From Pedobacter sp. (GTDB lineage Bacteria > Bacteroidota > Bacteroidia > Sphingobacteriales > Sphingobacteriaceae): a DNA stretch of 64,000 bases. The position numbers and the translations under genes were made by a program. Under the pieces are notes generated by a model. That model made no database searches and was not told the origin of the DNA. It was given only the letters and a program-made list of their open reading frames with translations. Location of the stretch: the NCBI RefSeq assembly GCF_031119335.1, contig NZ_JAVHXT010000002.1, positions 310,001 through 374,000 on the forward strand. Direction: 5' to 3'. This document shows positions 9,340 through 18,560 of the stretch, one piece after another (the stretch's first letter is position 1; each line of letters starts with the position of its first letter).

Positions 9340-9445
9340 ACTTTAATTAAAACAAAAAGCAATCCAAAATTTAGCGCTGGCAGAAGTGCAGATGTTAACA
9401 TTTGTTAAATTTTAAACTTTCTAGTAAAATCTAAATGTACACATT

Positions 9446-9961
9446 CTAATCTTTTCTTTTATAGATGGGCACTGTAGAGCAAGGTTCGCCATACATGATA
9501 CTTTTTACTACTGGAGTAAGTAAAGCAGTGATTTCTACGTAAGCAGAAACTGGAATTTGTGGATTTGCGCAACCTTTTACCACCACTCTTTCACCTGCGT
9601 AATCATCTAAATTAATTTTTGAAAGGGCTTTGGAGAAAAGTACGGTATCTAAAACATCGAGATTACCAAACACTACTTCGTTTGCGTAGGGCTTCATTTT
9701 ATTAGCCAGTAACATATAAGCCCAAGTTGGCACAATGGCATCTGCAGTACACGTAATAGCAACGTTCTTACCTTCGTATTGTGTCCAATCGTGTGTTTTA
9801 ACGAACTCTCTAAAATCTTTCTCCTTTAGCATTAGCCCATGAAAAAGGTTGTCTTTTATATCATACAAAAAGCGCTCACCTTTCTCTAAATGATCTTCGA
9901 GGTTAAAAGTGATTAATCCGCTTGCTGCTACTTTGTTAACGATGTTTTCTTGAATATCCAT
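9446..9961 (-). CDS. DUF2480 family protein
   Basis: A 171-residue soluble protein typical of Bacteroidota. Recognisable blocks are NKVAASGLITFNLED, KNVAITCTADAIVPTWAYML and RVVVKGCANPQIPVSAYVEI. No signal peptide, membrane segment or catalytic motif can be pointed out and the function is unknown. The gene is separated from the upstream foldase gene by a 27-bp perfect inverted repeat element and a terminator, so it is transcribed on its own. Confidence 0.85.
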   Translation of the reverse strand: MDIQENIVNKVAASGLITFNLEDHLEKGERFLYDIKDNLFHGLMLKEKDFREFVKTHDWTQYEGKNVAITCTADAIVPTWAYMLLANKMKPYANEVVFGNLDVLDTVLFSKALSKINLDDYAGERVVVKGCANPQIPVSAYVEITALLTPVVKSIMYGEPCSTVPIYKRKD

Positions 9962-9978
9962 AACTAACTATTTGTGCT

Positions 9979-10064
9979 GTCATTGCGAGGAACGAAGCAA
10001 TCTTACAAAAGTAGCTAAAGTGTTGACACTCTCGCTTTAAGATTGCTTCGTTCCTCGCAATGAC
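9979..10064. repeat. CGTCATTGCGA-type hairpin element, copy 1
   Basis: A perfect 27-bp inverted repeat: left arm begins GTCATTGCGAGGAACGAAGC, right arm is its exact complement ending CCTCGCAATGAC, with a 33-base loop. Related copies lie at 24695, 49192 and 55982. Confidence 0.9.
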
Positions 10065-10082
10065 GATTTCTATAAAATAAAA

Positions 10083-10111
10083 AACCGTCCCGATGTAAAA
10101 TCGGGACGGTT
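10083..10111 (-). terminator. Terminator of the foldase operon
   Basis: An 11-bp perfect stem (AACCGTCCCGA / TCGGGACGGTT) with a 7-base loop. On the minus strand it is followed by a run of T, so it should end transcription of the foldase gene whose stop is at 10132. Confidence 0.8.
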
Positions 10112-10131
10112 ACAAAATTAAGTAAATAAGA

Positions 10132-12228
10132 TTAATAGAATTTCACCCTATTGTCTTTTATATCAGCTTTTTCTTGCAATGCTTGGAAAGCGTTACCTAA
10201 AGCACGTTGACTAATGTTCATCAACATACTTTCTTTTTGCTTAAATGTATTTGCTAGTGGAGCTGGATTAGTAAATCCTTCTACTACAAAAGCATAGACA
10301 CCCCTATCGCCTGCAATAGCTTTTGAAAGTTTACCTGCTTGTGAACCAAATACAGTTCCAATCACTTTATTTTCTTGTGATAAGCCAGGAATAATTGGAT
10401 TAGCAAATACCATGTTTTGAACTGGTGTTGCTGTTTTTCCTAACTTTTGAGCTACAGCATCGATACTTGAAGTACCAGCTAAAGCTTTGTCGAACTTCTC
10501 AGTTAACATCTTAGCTTTTTTAGCATTCAATACCTGAGGCTCGATTTGTTTCTTCACATCTTCTAAAGACAATTGTCCTTTAGGTTTTACAGACGTTACT
10601 TGCGCTACTACGTAAGCATTATCCATCGTGTAAACCTGTGCTAACACATCACCTTTATCTGCTTCGTATCCATCTCTAATTAACTGACGAGGATTATCTA
10701 AACCTGGAGCATAACCTTGTGTAGCTGTAATTCTATCAGCAATACCAACTGTATAGCCTTGTTTTTGAGCTAAAGCACTGAAATTATCAGATTTTACTTC
10801 GTTTAAGAAAGTAGTTGCTTTTTTGTAAGCGGCATCTCTTGTTTTTTGACTAGGCACTAAGCTTTTCTCAATGTAAGCTAATTTAACCACTTTAGATGAG
10901 CCAACTTGTTTTTCAACTTTAATTACGTGAATACCGAATTGCGATTTTACCACTTTGATATCGCCAGTTTTAGCATTGAAAGCAGCATTTTCGAACTCAG
11001 GAACCATTGCGCCACGAGCAAAAGTACCTAAATCGCCACCTTGATCTTTAGAACCATCTACGCTGTATTTTTTAGCTAGTTCAGCGAAACTACTTCCGCC
11101 TTGCGCTAAAGATTTTAAAGAGTCTGCAAGTTTAAATGCTTTATCATCGCCACCAACTTGTGCAGGATTAATTAAGATATGGCTTGCTTTAACTGAATCT
11201 GGAGAGAAACGGCTATCTACAACTTTCGCTAATTTGTAAGAATTTCCAGAGAATTTAGGTCCGTAGAAACTTCCAACTGGATAGTTGAAAATTACCGAAT
11301 CTACTGCTGGATCTAATTTACCTTTAGAAAGATAAGTGTAAGGGATCTTAACATCAGAGTTATTAGCAGAGAATAACGAATCGTTTGGTGTGGTTTTAAA
11401 ATCAGCAGCTAATTTTTCTACCTGAGTTTTTACAATTGCGCTATCAGCAGCAGTTGGCTGAATACTGAAGGCAACATATTGAAAATCTCTTGTTTCTTGA
11501 GCATTATCAAAACGTTTTTTGTTTTCTTCGTAATAAGCTTTGTAATCAGCATCTTCTAACTTCACATTTGCATCAAGAATAGAGCTGTAATCTAAGTTTA
11601 CATATTTGAAATTAACCAATTTATTACGGTTGATGTACTCATCATTAGCTTCTAAACTAGAAACGTAAACAGAGCTACTCACCAATTTGGTGTATTTTTG
11701 TTGCAGCGCTTGTTTTTCGATTTCCTCTTCAAGCATTAACCATTGCTGAGCCAATTGAGGATTTGTATTTCTAGACTTAAGAGAAGTCATTACAGCTGCT
11801 CTATCAAACTCACCAGTTTGTGGATTACCGAAATACTGTGTAATTAATGGGCTAGGAGTTTTGCCTTGGATTAGATCGAAAAGCTCGTCTGCAGAAACTG
11901 TTAAGCCTACACGATCAAACTCTTTACCTAAAACGATGTTTGCAATTTCCGACTGCCAAGCTTGATCTACTGCCATAGCTTGCATTTGAGCGTTCATAAC
12001 GCCTCCGTACTGTTGCTTAAACTGAGCAGAAGTTTGCTCTACTTTTGTGTTAAATTGTTCGTACTTTATGTCTTCCCCGTCAATAGACCCTACTGTTGTT
12101 CTAGACGCACTTAAAAAAGATTGTCCGGTAGTAAAAACGTCTCCAATTAAAAATGCTACAATTGCGAAACCTATTGCTCCAATTAAGATAAGCCCTGCAC
12201 GGTTACGCAAGAATGTCATTATACCCAT
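10132..12228 (-). CDS. PpiD/SurA-like membrane-anchored peptidyl-prolyl isomerase
   Basis: Periplasmic foldase of 698 residues anchored by one N-terminal membrane helix (about residues 11-32, GLILIGAIGFAIVAFLIGDV). A SurA-N-like chaperone region follows. The parvulin (rotamase) domain covers about 346-440, with the typical VKASHILI, GGDLGTFARGAMVPEFE and FGIHVIKVE. The C-terminal third repeats a weaker rotamase-like pattern. It probably assists folding of outer-membrane proteins. lptC, an outer-membrane protein gene and coaX lie upstream on the same strand. Confidence 0.9.
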   Translation of the reverse strand: MGIMTFLRNRAGLILIGAIGFAIVAFLIGDVFTTGQSFLSASRTTVGSIDGEDIKYEQFNTKVEQTSAQFKQQYGGVMNAQMQAMAVDQAWQSEIANIVLGKEFDRVGLTVSADELFDLIQGKTPSPLITQYFGNPQTGEFDRAAVMTSLKSRNTNPQLAQQWLMLEEEIEKQALQQKYTKLVSSSVYVSSLEANDEYINRNKLVNFKYVNLDYSSILDANVKLEDADYKAYYEENKKRFDNAQETRDFQYVAFSIQPTAADSAIVKTQVEKLAADFKTTPNDSLFSANNSDVKIPYTYLSKGKLDPAVDSVIFNYPVGSFYGPKFSGNSYKLAKVVDSRFSPDSVKASHILINPAQVGGDDKAFKLADSLKSLAQGGSSFAELAKKYSVDGSKDQGGDLGTFARGAMVPEFENAAFNAKTGDIKVVKSQFGIHVIKVEKQVGSSKVVKLAYIEKSLVPSQKTRDAAYKKATTFLNEVKSDNFSALAQKQGYTVGIADRITATQGYAPGLDNPRQLIRDGYEADKGDVLAQVYTMDNAYVVAQVTSVKPKGQLSLEDVKKQIEPQVLNAKKAKMLTEKFDKALAGTSSIDAVAQKLGKTATPVQNMVFANPIIPGLSQENKVIGTVFGSQAGKLSKAIAGDRGVYAFVVEGFTNPAPLANTFKQKESMLMNISQRALGNAFQALQEKADIKDNRVKFY

Positions 12229-12354
12229 ATTATTCTATATTAAAATTTTATTTTAAGAGGGCGCAAGATACAAATTTGAAACAAATTAGAAAATATTAAA
12301 TTTCAATTGTTTTTTAAGTTGAAAACTAGGAAGATAGAAGCTTAAAATTGGTGG

Positions 12355-12987
12355 CTATTGAGGCAGTTTTCCATTATCAACATAACCCTGACCTGAAGGC
12401 ATGGTAATGCTGTAAGTACTGAAATCTTGTGGGGCAGAAAAGCTAGTTCCATTAAGCACATTTCCATCTTTTGTAGTTACTGTACCAGCCGGTGATGTAT
12501 AAAGACGCTTGTTCTCGTCCCATGTAAGTTCTTCGGTGGTAAAAGTCATGTTATCAGTAACTACAACCACATTTTTCCTAAATATGGTAATTTTTTCCAC
12601 TTCTTTATTGATAGCGTAGTTTGAAGTTATGGTTCCTTTGTTTTTTAGAAAATCATCTAAAAAATAGATTTTAACGCCATTGGGCATTTCGCTATAAGCA
12701 GCACCGGCCGAAGGAGTTACTTTATCTAAAATGGGTGCATAACCTTTTGCTTTTACCTTTGCAGAATCGCTATAAATTATCTCTACGCCGTAAGTTCTGT
12801 CTTTAGTTAATGTAACTTTATTGGCAGCAATGGATGAAACTTTTTTTAGGTCATCGCCACCGCAAGAATAAAGAAGAAAGGTAAAAGTAAAAAGACCAAA
12901 GACTAAAGACTGAAGACTTAAAGCTGGCGAGCTAAAATTTTCGCCTGCAAAAGTGTTACCGCCAATCTTCAATTTTACCGCTTTCAA
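12355..12987 (-). CDS. lptC: LPS export periplasmic lipoprotein LptC
   Basis: Component of the Lpt bridge that carries lipopolysaccharide from the inner to the outer membrane. It shows a lipobox (LLYSC, Cys42) and the LptC pattern VTLTKDRTYGVEIIYSDSAKVKAKG, then KITIFRKNVVVV and FTTEELTWDENKRLYTSP. The frame contains no ATG before the lipobox: the first candidate is TTG at 12987, with another TTG at residue 6, and an in-frame stop lies just upstream. The region coding for the hydrophobic segment is a tandem AAAGACT-type heptamer repeat (12891-12918). Start is therefore uncertain; family assignment is firm. Confidence 0.85.
   Translation of the reverse strand: MKAVKLKIGGNTFAGENFSSPALSLQSLVFGLFTFTFLLYSCGGDDLKKVSSIAANKVTLTKDRTYGVEIIYSDSAKVKAKGYAPILDKVTPSAGAAYSEMPNGVKIYFLDDFLKNKGTITSNYAINKEVEKITIFRKNVVVVTDNMTFTTEELTWDENKRLYTSPAGTVTTKDGNVLNGTSFSAPQDFSTYSITMPSGQGYVDNGKLPQ
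12891..12918. repeat. Heptamer tandem repeat inside lptC
   Basis: Four head-to-tail 7-bp units on the plus strand: AAAGACC, AAAGACT, AAAGACT, GAAGACT. They code for part of the LptC signal segment (SLQSLVFGL). Seven is not a multiple of three, so gain or loss of one unit would shift the frame. Confidence 0.8.
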
Positions 12988-13027
12988 CGCTATACTTCTT
13001 TAATCTTTTAGCTTTTTTCAAGCCTTA

Positions 13028-14341
13028 TTAATCAAACCTAAACCTTTGGAACCATCTATCATTCAACAAGAAACTTAAATGAAAGTTTACGTAGCGCTCT
13101 TGAATTAAACTATTTGTAATTTTCCCTCTTCTACCAACTTCTGCAGAAACGTTCATTTTATAGAATGATGATCTTCCGTAACCAGATTGAAGCGGCAGCC
13201 CTAATCCGAAAGTAACCGCAGTCTGCTTCACATCTTCGTTAGCCATTCTAATATATGTTTTATCGTAAGTAAAGCCTAAACGGTAATCAACTCTTTTAAA
13301 ATATCCGTTAATTGCAGTGATATCTGGCGTAAATTGACCACCAACAGATACACCATAAGTATCTTGAAGACCTTGGTTTACATTATCTATTGTTGTTTCA
13401 GACCATTTTCCCGTGCGATAATCAGCACCGACCAACCATTTATTTTCTTTTTGCAAGGTGAACCCAAATGAATGCAGCAAAGGCATTTTCAAATCTGTTT
13501 TTCCATTCTCTGTAAAGCTTAACGTATCTAAAGCTGAACGCTCGTTTCCTTGCGCATCTTTAGTATATATGGTAGTGTACTGGCTTTTCTCTGAGTTTAA
13601 TTTTGAACCAGAAGACCCAGAATAACCTAATACCAAAGAAGTTCTACTACCTAAGCGAAAGTCGTATTGTGCACCGTAGCTGTAGTTAAGTCCGTAAATA
13701 CTGTTTTTCACCTGATCGCGAGAATTAATAGCGCCAGGATCATTTACAAACTCGGTAGATGCACTTTGTATCAAGTTACCAAAAAGATATTCGGCATTGG
13801 CACCCACTCTAAAATGATCGCCAAATTGGATACCGTAACCTAGATATGCTTTTGACAAGCCTCCTTCGCCTTTGTATAAATAATCTACAGATTTTGCACT
13901 TGTACCAGTTCCTAAAGTTGCAGTATTTCTAAAATCGTAACCTAGCTCTGAGTATGGTAAAATACCGATACTAACTGCAGATTTAGTAGTAAGAGGAAAT
14001 GCCATAGCTACATGGCTTAGCGACGCATTGAAACTACGCTCGCTTAAATTATTCGTCTTTAGTTCTGTTGAGCTTCCAGCCATACCAATATCTAAAGTGG
14101 TAAGACTTATACCAGCATAAGAAGCTGGATTTTGCATATTGATATTATTAATATAGCTAGACCTAAAAACACCCGTTGAGATACTTCCCATACCTCTTTG
14201 CTGAGGTAAAACAGAGCCTCTTAGGTTACCCAAGCCAAATTTAGAATATGGAGATTGTACTGTTGTTTGCGCAAAAACCCCTAACGACATTGTTAGCATT
14301 GACAGCGTAGCAACATATACACGCTTAATTTTATTGTTCAT
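13028..14341 (-). CDS. Outer-membrane beta-barrel protein of unknown role
   Basis: A 437-residue exported protein: signal peptide MNNKIKRVYVATLSMLTMSL, cleavage near FAQ, then alternating aromatic and glycine-rich strands (YSKFGLGNLRGSVLPQQRGMG, NMQNPASYAGISL, YGLNYSYGAQYDFRLG) ending NDRWFQRFRFD. The pattern and the NPASYA motif resemble FadL/PorV-like outer-membrane proteins of Bacteroidota, but I cannot name it more closely. The ATG at 14341 is chosen because it follows the coaX stop codon directly, with one base between; an upstream ATG at 14362 lies inside coaX. Confidence 0.75.
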   Translation of the reverse strand: MNNKIKRVYVATLSMLTMSLGVFAQTTVQSPYSKFGLGNLRGSVLPQQRGMGSISTGVFRSSYINNINMQNPASYAGISLTTLDIGMAGSSTELKTNNLSERSFNASLSHVAMAFPLTTKSAVSIGILPYSELGYDFRNTATLGTGTSAKSVDYLYKGEGGLSKAYLGYGIQFGDHFRVGANAEYLFGNLIQSASTEFVNDPGAINSRDQVKNSIYGLNYSYGAQYDFRLGSRTSLVLGYSGSSGSKLNSEKSQYTTIYTKDAQGNERSALDTLSFTENGKTDLKMPLLHSFGFTLQKENKWLVGADYRTGKWSETTIDNVNQGLQDTYGVSVGGQFTPDITAINGYFKRVDYRLGFTYDKTYIRMANEDVKQTAVTFGLGLPLQSGYGRSSFYKMNVSAEVGRRGKITNSLIQERYVNFHLSFLLNDRWFQRFRFD

Positions 14342-14342
14342 T

Positions 14343-15080
14343 TTATAATGTAATAACTTCATTCAAGCCTTTTAAAACCAAATATGGTTCGTGAGTAATC
14401 TGGGCGGCAAATATGCTATTTTTTAATTGCTTGGTCAAAAAAAGCGAATCGCCTCCGGTTAAAACTACCTTTAAATCTTTATTTCTCTTATGCTCTATGG
14501 CAATAAATCCCTCTATTTCGTTAAGCGCTCCCTGCAATACACCTCGCTTAATAGCATTCTGCGTATTACTTCCCTCTTCAATACGCTCTTGTTCCTTATC
14601 CCAATTTACCAAAGGGAGGCGACCAGTGTAATGGTTCAAAGCCTTAAAACGCATATTCAAGCCTAAACTTATGCTTCCGCCAAAGTATTCATTCTTGGCT
14701 GTCAACACATCATAAGTTATGCAAGTGCCGGCATCAATCATCAAAGTATTAATACCCTTATATAAGCAATGCGCTGCAATTACCTTTGCCCATCTATCTA
14801 GGCCCAAAGTTGCAGGGCTTTCGTAATGGCTTTTTATACTGCCCATTATTTCGGTAGTGAAACGTGTGTAATGGGTATGTTTATTTAGCAATATTTCGAG
14901 GTGGTTTATTTCATTGCCCACGCTAGAAACCGTCGAATTCTCTATCTGATATTCGGCAATAAGTTTTAAGAGGTCTTTCTCTTCTAGTTTTTTAAGCTGT
15001 AGGAAATGAATGAGTTCTTTTTGCTCAAAGACTGCTATTTTACTATAGGTATTGCCAATATCTACGACCAGATTACGCAT
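14343..15080 (-). CDS. coaX: Type III pantothenate kinase
   Basis: Phosphorylates pantothenate in the first step of coenzyme A synthesis. The 245-residue protein has the ASKHA phosphate motif VDIGNTYSKIAV at its start, GLDRWAKVIAAH, the DAGTCITYDV motif and a C-terminal LTGGDSLFL. ATG 15080 is preferred over the TTG at 15083. It is the first gene of a minus-strand run with the outer-membrane protein, lptC and the foldase, an arrangement I recall from other Bacteroidota. Confidence 0.95.
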   Translation of the reverse strand: MRNLVVDIGNTYSKIAVFEQKELIHFLQLKKLEEKDLLKLIAEYQIENSTVSSVGNEINHLEILLNKHTHYTRFTTEIMGSIKSHYESPATLGLDRWAKVIAAHCLYKGINTLMIDAGTCITYDVLTAKNEYFGGSISLGLNMRFKALNHYTGRLPLVNWDKEQERIEEGSNTQNAIKRGVLQGALNEIEGFIAIEHKRNKDLKVVLTGGDSLFLTKQLKNSIFAAQITHEPYLVLKGLNEVITL

Positions 15081-15341
15081 CAATATTTTACCTTACCAAA
15101 CCAAAATTTACGAATAGAAGAAACATCGCTACCAGTTTCATGCCACAAAGCTATTAATCTTTGGCAAGTTTCGAGGTATCAATTTGTTAAAAAAGGTTAA
15201 AGCAACATACTAAACCTATGGCACCCGCTCAAAAGATTTGTTTTAAAGACTAAGTTCTTGAAACGATTAAAATTAATCTAAAAACACAATATGGGCACCT
15301 TCTTGTTTTGTTATAACGATGATAAGTTAGAACAATGTAGT

Positions 15342-16271
15342 ATGAAACAGTTTTTTTCAGTTTTAATTTTAGTATTTATAGCTCTGCTGGCAAAAGGACA
15401 AAATGCACAGAAGGAACGAAAGGTGGTACAAGTAATGACCCCACAAACATTCTACTTGAATGGCAGAACCAGAGGAACTTTAGGAGGTAGATCAAGCACG
15501 TCTTTCAACATTACACTTCCAAAAAATACAATAGAATGGTATTATTCTTTCACCACTTCAAAAGGTGAAAAATCAAAAATAAACATTGGACTTTTATCTC
15601 AACTTACTAGGCTTTATGATCCCACCGGATTAACAGCGGTTGCTACCAATGCCATTTTAACCCCATCGGGTGCTGGTGTTTGTGATATTTACCTAATGGA
15701 CAGAGAAAACTGCAGTAAATTTAATAGAACACTGGATCAGCTGAGGGGTAATTTCACTTATGACACCGATTTCTCCAGAGAAAACTATCGTGATGGAACG
15801 GTATATATTAACGAAACAATGTCTAATAAATGGTGCTTAGCTTTTAGAAACCCAAGTGCTACCGAAGGAACATCTGTCACTTTTGAAGTGGTAGCCATTG
15901 TGGAAGAAAATATGATAGTTAAAAAGACTGAGAATGAAAGCAGAGCGGAAACCTTTGCAACGCTTGGCAGAGCCTCTTTTGAAAAAGAGGAGTATGATAA
16001 AAGTTTAGAGTTCAGCAAGCAGGCAATAAGTTTAAATCCAAATTTAGAGCGTGCTTATCCTCAAATTGGAATGGTTTATCTCATAAAAAAAGATTACATT
16101 TCTGCCATTAACCACTATTCTACTGGCATAATGCTCTTTAAGAAATCGGCAAATCCTAAATACTGGTTTGATGAAGCAATTAAAGACCTAGAGCAACTAA
16201 TTGCCAAATATGGAGCGTTAGAAGGAGCAAACGATCTGTTGGGAATACTAAAAAAAGAGGGTACAGATTAG
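15342..16271 (+). CDS. Exported TPR-containing protein
   Basis: A 309-residue protein with a signal peptide (MKQFFSVLILVFIALLAKGQ). The first two thirds form a beta-rich domain of no family I recognise (TFYLNGRTRGTLGGRSS, IYLMDRENCSKF). The C-terminal part has tetratricopeptide repeats: TLGRASFEKEEYDKSLEFSK and YPQIGMVYLIKKDYISAINH. ATG 15342 is chosen because it puts the signal peptide at the very start; the longer reading from 15291 adds 17 hydrophilic residues. It converges with the DUF6427 gene, 16 bp away. Function unknown. Confidence 0.7.
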   Translation: MKQFFSVLILVFIALLAKGQNAQKERKVVQVMTPQTFYLNGRTRGTLGGRSSTSFNITLPKNTIEWYYSFTTSKGEKSKINIGLLSQLTRLYDPTGLTAVATNAILTPSGAGVCDIYLMDRENCSKFNRTLDQLRGNFTYDTDFSRENYRDGTVYINETMSNKWCLAFRNPSATEGTSVTFEVVAIVEENMIVKKTENESRAETFATLGRASFEKEEYDKSLEFSKQAISLNPNLERAYPQIGMVYLIKKDYISAINHYSTGIMLFKKSANPKYWFDEAIKDLEQLIAKYGALEGANDLLGILKKEGTD

Positions 16272-16287
16272 CTGGATTGATTGGATA

Positions 16288-17265
16288 TTAAACAAACAAA
16301 AAGTACTGAATGCAAATCACCAGAATGGCAAAAAGGGTTTCGTAAAACCATCGTTTTTTGGCATTAGAAAAGAAATAAGCTAACAACACCGCTCCCGGAG
16401 GCACACACAACATAAAATGTGAAACTGTAACGCCACGTTTAGCATAGAAACTGAAAATGCTTACCAAAAACATAAAGAATAACATTTGAAACGCTTTCCG
16501 GGTACTGATAAAACTTCTAAAAAAGTTGTCCCTAAGCTGTATAACAGCCAAAATCATAATTAAACCTACCGGAATGAGCACCAAATAATCGTTGTAGTTA
16601 ATCTGTAGCTTACTTGGGAACTTGTTGGTCAGCGGCTGCCAGATATCAATAAAACGATCTATCTTATCGTTCCAATAATAAAAAACCGCCACAAACATAA
16701 AAATGGTTAAAAAGCCGATGATCCCCGAAATCCACTCCCGCCAATTAAAAGGACGGTACATCAGTAAACTTAACCATAACATCAGCAACATTAATATGAA
16801 AGGGAAATAGATCAATGTGCCAATGGCGATGAGCATTCCTACATCAAACATGATGCTCATGGCGCTTGCCGTTTTCGAAAGTTTCAGGAATTTATCAATG
16901 ATGATGATGATTAAAAAATTACAGATTAAAGCCGGACTGAGCACCAAAAACTGCAAAAATAAACTTGTACCGGTAACGTATAGTAATGCCGGTAGATAAG
17001 TTGGCTTGGCCAATAAGCCGTGATTATTAACGATACGATTAAAAATAAGCGCCTGCACCAATGCTATTACAGTTGCGAAAAAAACATTTGCTTCGGCAGA
17101 TAGCACATCATTTGGGATATTGATAAAAAGTTTAGTGTAAGATTCTAAAATCTCGACATTAAGCTCTGGCGGCAGATGAAAAAAAATCGCCATGCGCATA
17201 AAAATGGTGTACGCTACCAGCAATGCCAAATTAAGTGGATGTAAACTTCTAAACTGATTAATCAT
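16288..17265 (-). CDS. DUF6427 family integral membrane protein
   Basis: Polytopic inner-membrane protein of 325 residues with about nine to ten hydrophobic segments, for example LALLVAYTIFMRMAIF, LLYVTGTSLFLQFLVLSPAL, FPFILMLLMLWLSLLMY and a final ETLFAILVICIQYFLFV. RPFNWREWISGIIGF in the middle is typical of DUF6427, a Bacteroidota family. ATG 17265 is preferred to the 17310 reading because the extension is hydrophilic and Cys-rich. The glycosyltransferase gene at 17322-18308 lies upstream on the same strand. Function unknown. Confidence 0.78.
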   Translation of the reverse strand: MINQFRSLHPLNLALLVAYTIFMRMAIFFHLPPELNVEILESYTKLFINIPNDVLSAEANVFFATVIALVQALIFNRIVNNHGLLAKPTYLPALLYVTGTSLFLQFLVLSPALICNFLIIIIIDKFLKLSKTASAMSIMFDVGMLIAIGTLIYFPFILMLLMLWLSLLMYRPFNWREWISGIIGFLTIFMFVAVFYYWNDKIDRFIDIWQPLTNKFPSKLQINYNDYLVLIPVGLIMILAVIQLRDNFFRSFISTRKAFQMLFFMFLVSIFSFYAKRGVTVSHFMLCVPPGAVLLAYFFSNAKKRWFYETLFAILVICIQYFLFV

Positions 17266-17321
17266 CTTTAACCGAAAATAAGTGTTGCCGGTATTGCAAC
17301 TTTGCAACAAAGTAAAGAAAT

Positions 17322-18308
17322 TTATCTGGCAAAAGTATTTACCGTATGGGCAATAATTGAAGCCGTTTCGTCTGGGAAATCGAATTTATGCTCTTGTGGC
17401 TTAGCTACAAAATCTTTGAGGATAGGCACCCAATTTCTGTTGCTGCCCCAAATTACGGGCAAGCCAAATTGCTTTAAAGCGTAGGCGTTGCATTGCTGCT
17501 CGTACTGGAAACGCATTGGCGCAACCAATAACTTCTTGCCTAAGTGTAAAGCCTCTGCTGGCCCTTCAAAACCGCCACCAGTAAAAACGCCTTCACAGCT
17601 TGCCATGCTTTGGTTAAACTTTTCGTTGTTTACCGGTTCAACAAATACATTTCCATCCGCATAAGCTATTTTGGTATGCTTAGAAAAAACCTCCCAACGT
17701 ACCTGTGGAATTTGTTTCAGCACCTTTACCAAATCTTTATCATCTATGGCTGGCAAGTAAACCGTGTAATGTCCCAAATTGCTTGCCTCCAACTGTCTAA
17801 TTTCACTTCTAATTACAGGCTTGTAAATGAAATCATCGTACCTATCAAAATGGAAACCAATATGATGCGTAGTTGGTGCATATCTACTTAAAATCAGTTT
17901 GCCCCAATCTATAGTTTTAGGCCGCGGCACCTTTTTAGATTTGAACGAAGCCTGATGACTTAACGAAACGCTTTCTATACCTTTTAGCTTGCAAGCCCAT
18001 GCAGAAATAGGTTCAAAATCGTTTAAAATGAGATTGTAATCACTTAGTGGAATGGCATTCATGTCCTTTTTGAACTGAAAAAGGTTCATGTTTTTCCAGG
18101 TTTTGTAATGGTCTACGCCACCTTTTTTGCCGAAAATAAAACTAAAGCCATGAAAGTTATACTTGATTTCTTGCGCCAACTTCACATCCACCTGTGTGCC
18201 CGAAATCAGTAAATCTACCTCGCCATGCTGTTGTAAAAGCGGAACTATCTCCCTTGCTCTGCTCACATGTCCGTTGCCCGTTCCCTGTATGGCGTAAAGT
18301 ATTTTCAT
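17322..18308 (-). CDS. GT-B glycosyltransferase-like protein
   Basis: A 328-residue cytosolic protein resembling MurG/UGT-type glycosyltransferases. The N-terminus YAIQGTGNGHVSRAREIVPL is the acceptor-side glycine/His loop, and the C-terminal EGVFTGGGFEGPAEALHLGK followed by PMRFQYEQQCNAYALKQFG is the nucleotide-sugar-binding block. Donor and acceptor are not predictable. The next gene upstream on the strand is an LpxH-like hydrolase, which hints at lipid or glycolipid work, but the two are 252 bp apart with palindromic repeats between. Confidence 0.8.
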   Translation of the reverse strand: MKILYAIQGTGNGHVSRAREIVPLLQQHGEVDLLISGTQVDVKLAQEIKYNFHGFSFIFGKKGGVDHYKTWKNMNLFQFKKDMNAIPLSDYNLILNDFEPISAWACKLKGIESVSLSHQASFKSKKVPRPKTIDWGKLILSRYAPTTHHIGFHFDRYDDFIYKPVIRSEIRQLEASNLGHYTVYLPAIDDKDLVKVLKQIPQVRWEVFSKHTKIAYADGNVFVEPVNNEKFNQSMASCEGVFTGGGFEGPAEALHLGKKLLVAPMRFQYEQQCNAYALKQFGLPVIWGSNRNWVPILKDFVAKPQEHKFDFPDETASIIAHTVNTFAR

Positions 18309-18398
18309 TCGGGTTCTAATATCTATATTTTTCTGCAGTATTCAGAAACTGTTTAAAAATCAAAGTATATTTTTATTGAGTGCGTATTAAAAATATGC

Positions 18399-18487
18399 TT
18401 GTTGGCGTCCCCGCTAACAAGGAATAATGTTCAGTATGCAGGAAATGACACAGAAGGATAATGCTCCCATTGGCGTCCCCGCCAATG
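18399..18487. repeat. Pair of GTCCCC-loop palindromes
   Basis: Two palindromes in the same orientation: TTGTTGGCGTCCCCGCTAACAA (22 bases from 18399) and CATTGGCGTCCCCGCCAATG (from 18468). Both have the core GGCGTCCCCGCC or a one-base variant. Two more copies lie near 54936-54995. REP-like. Confidence 0.75.
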
Positions 18488-18560
18488 TCGTAATTTGGTC
18501 TATAATCGTTAACGGTCTTTTGTAATTTCAACCGATTTGATGCTAACACGCTTTCAAGTT

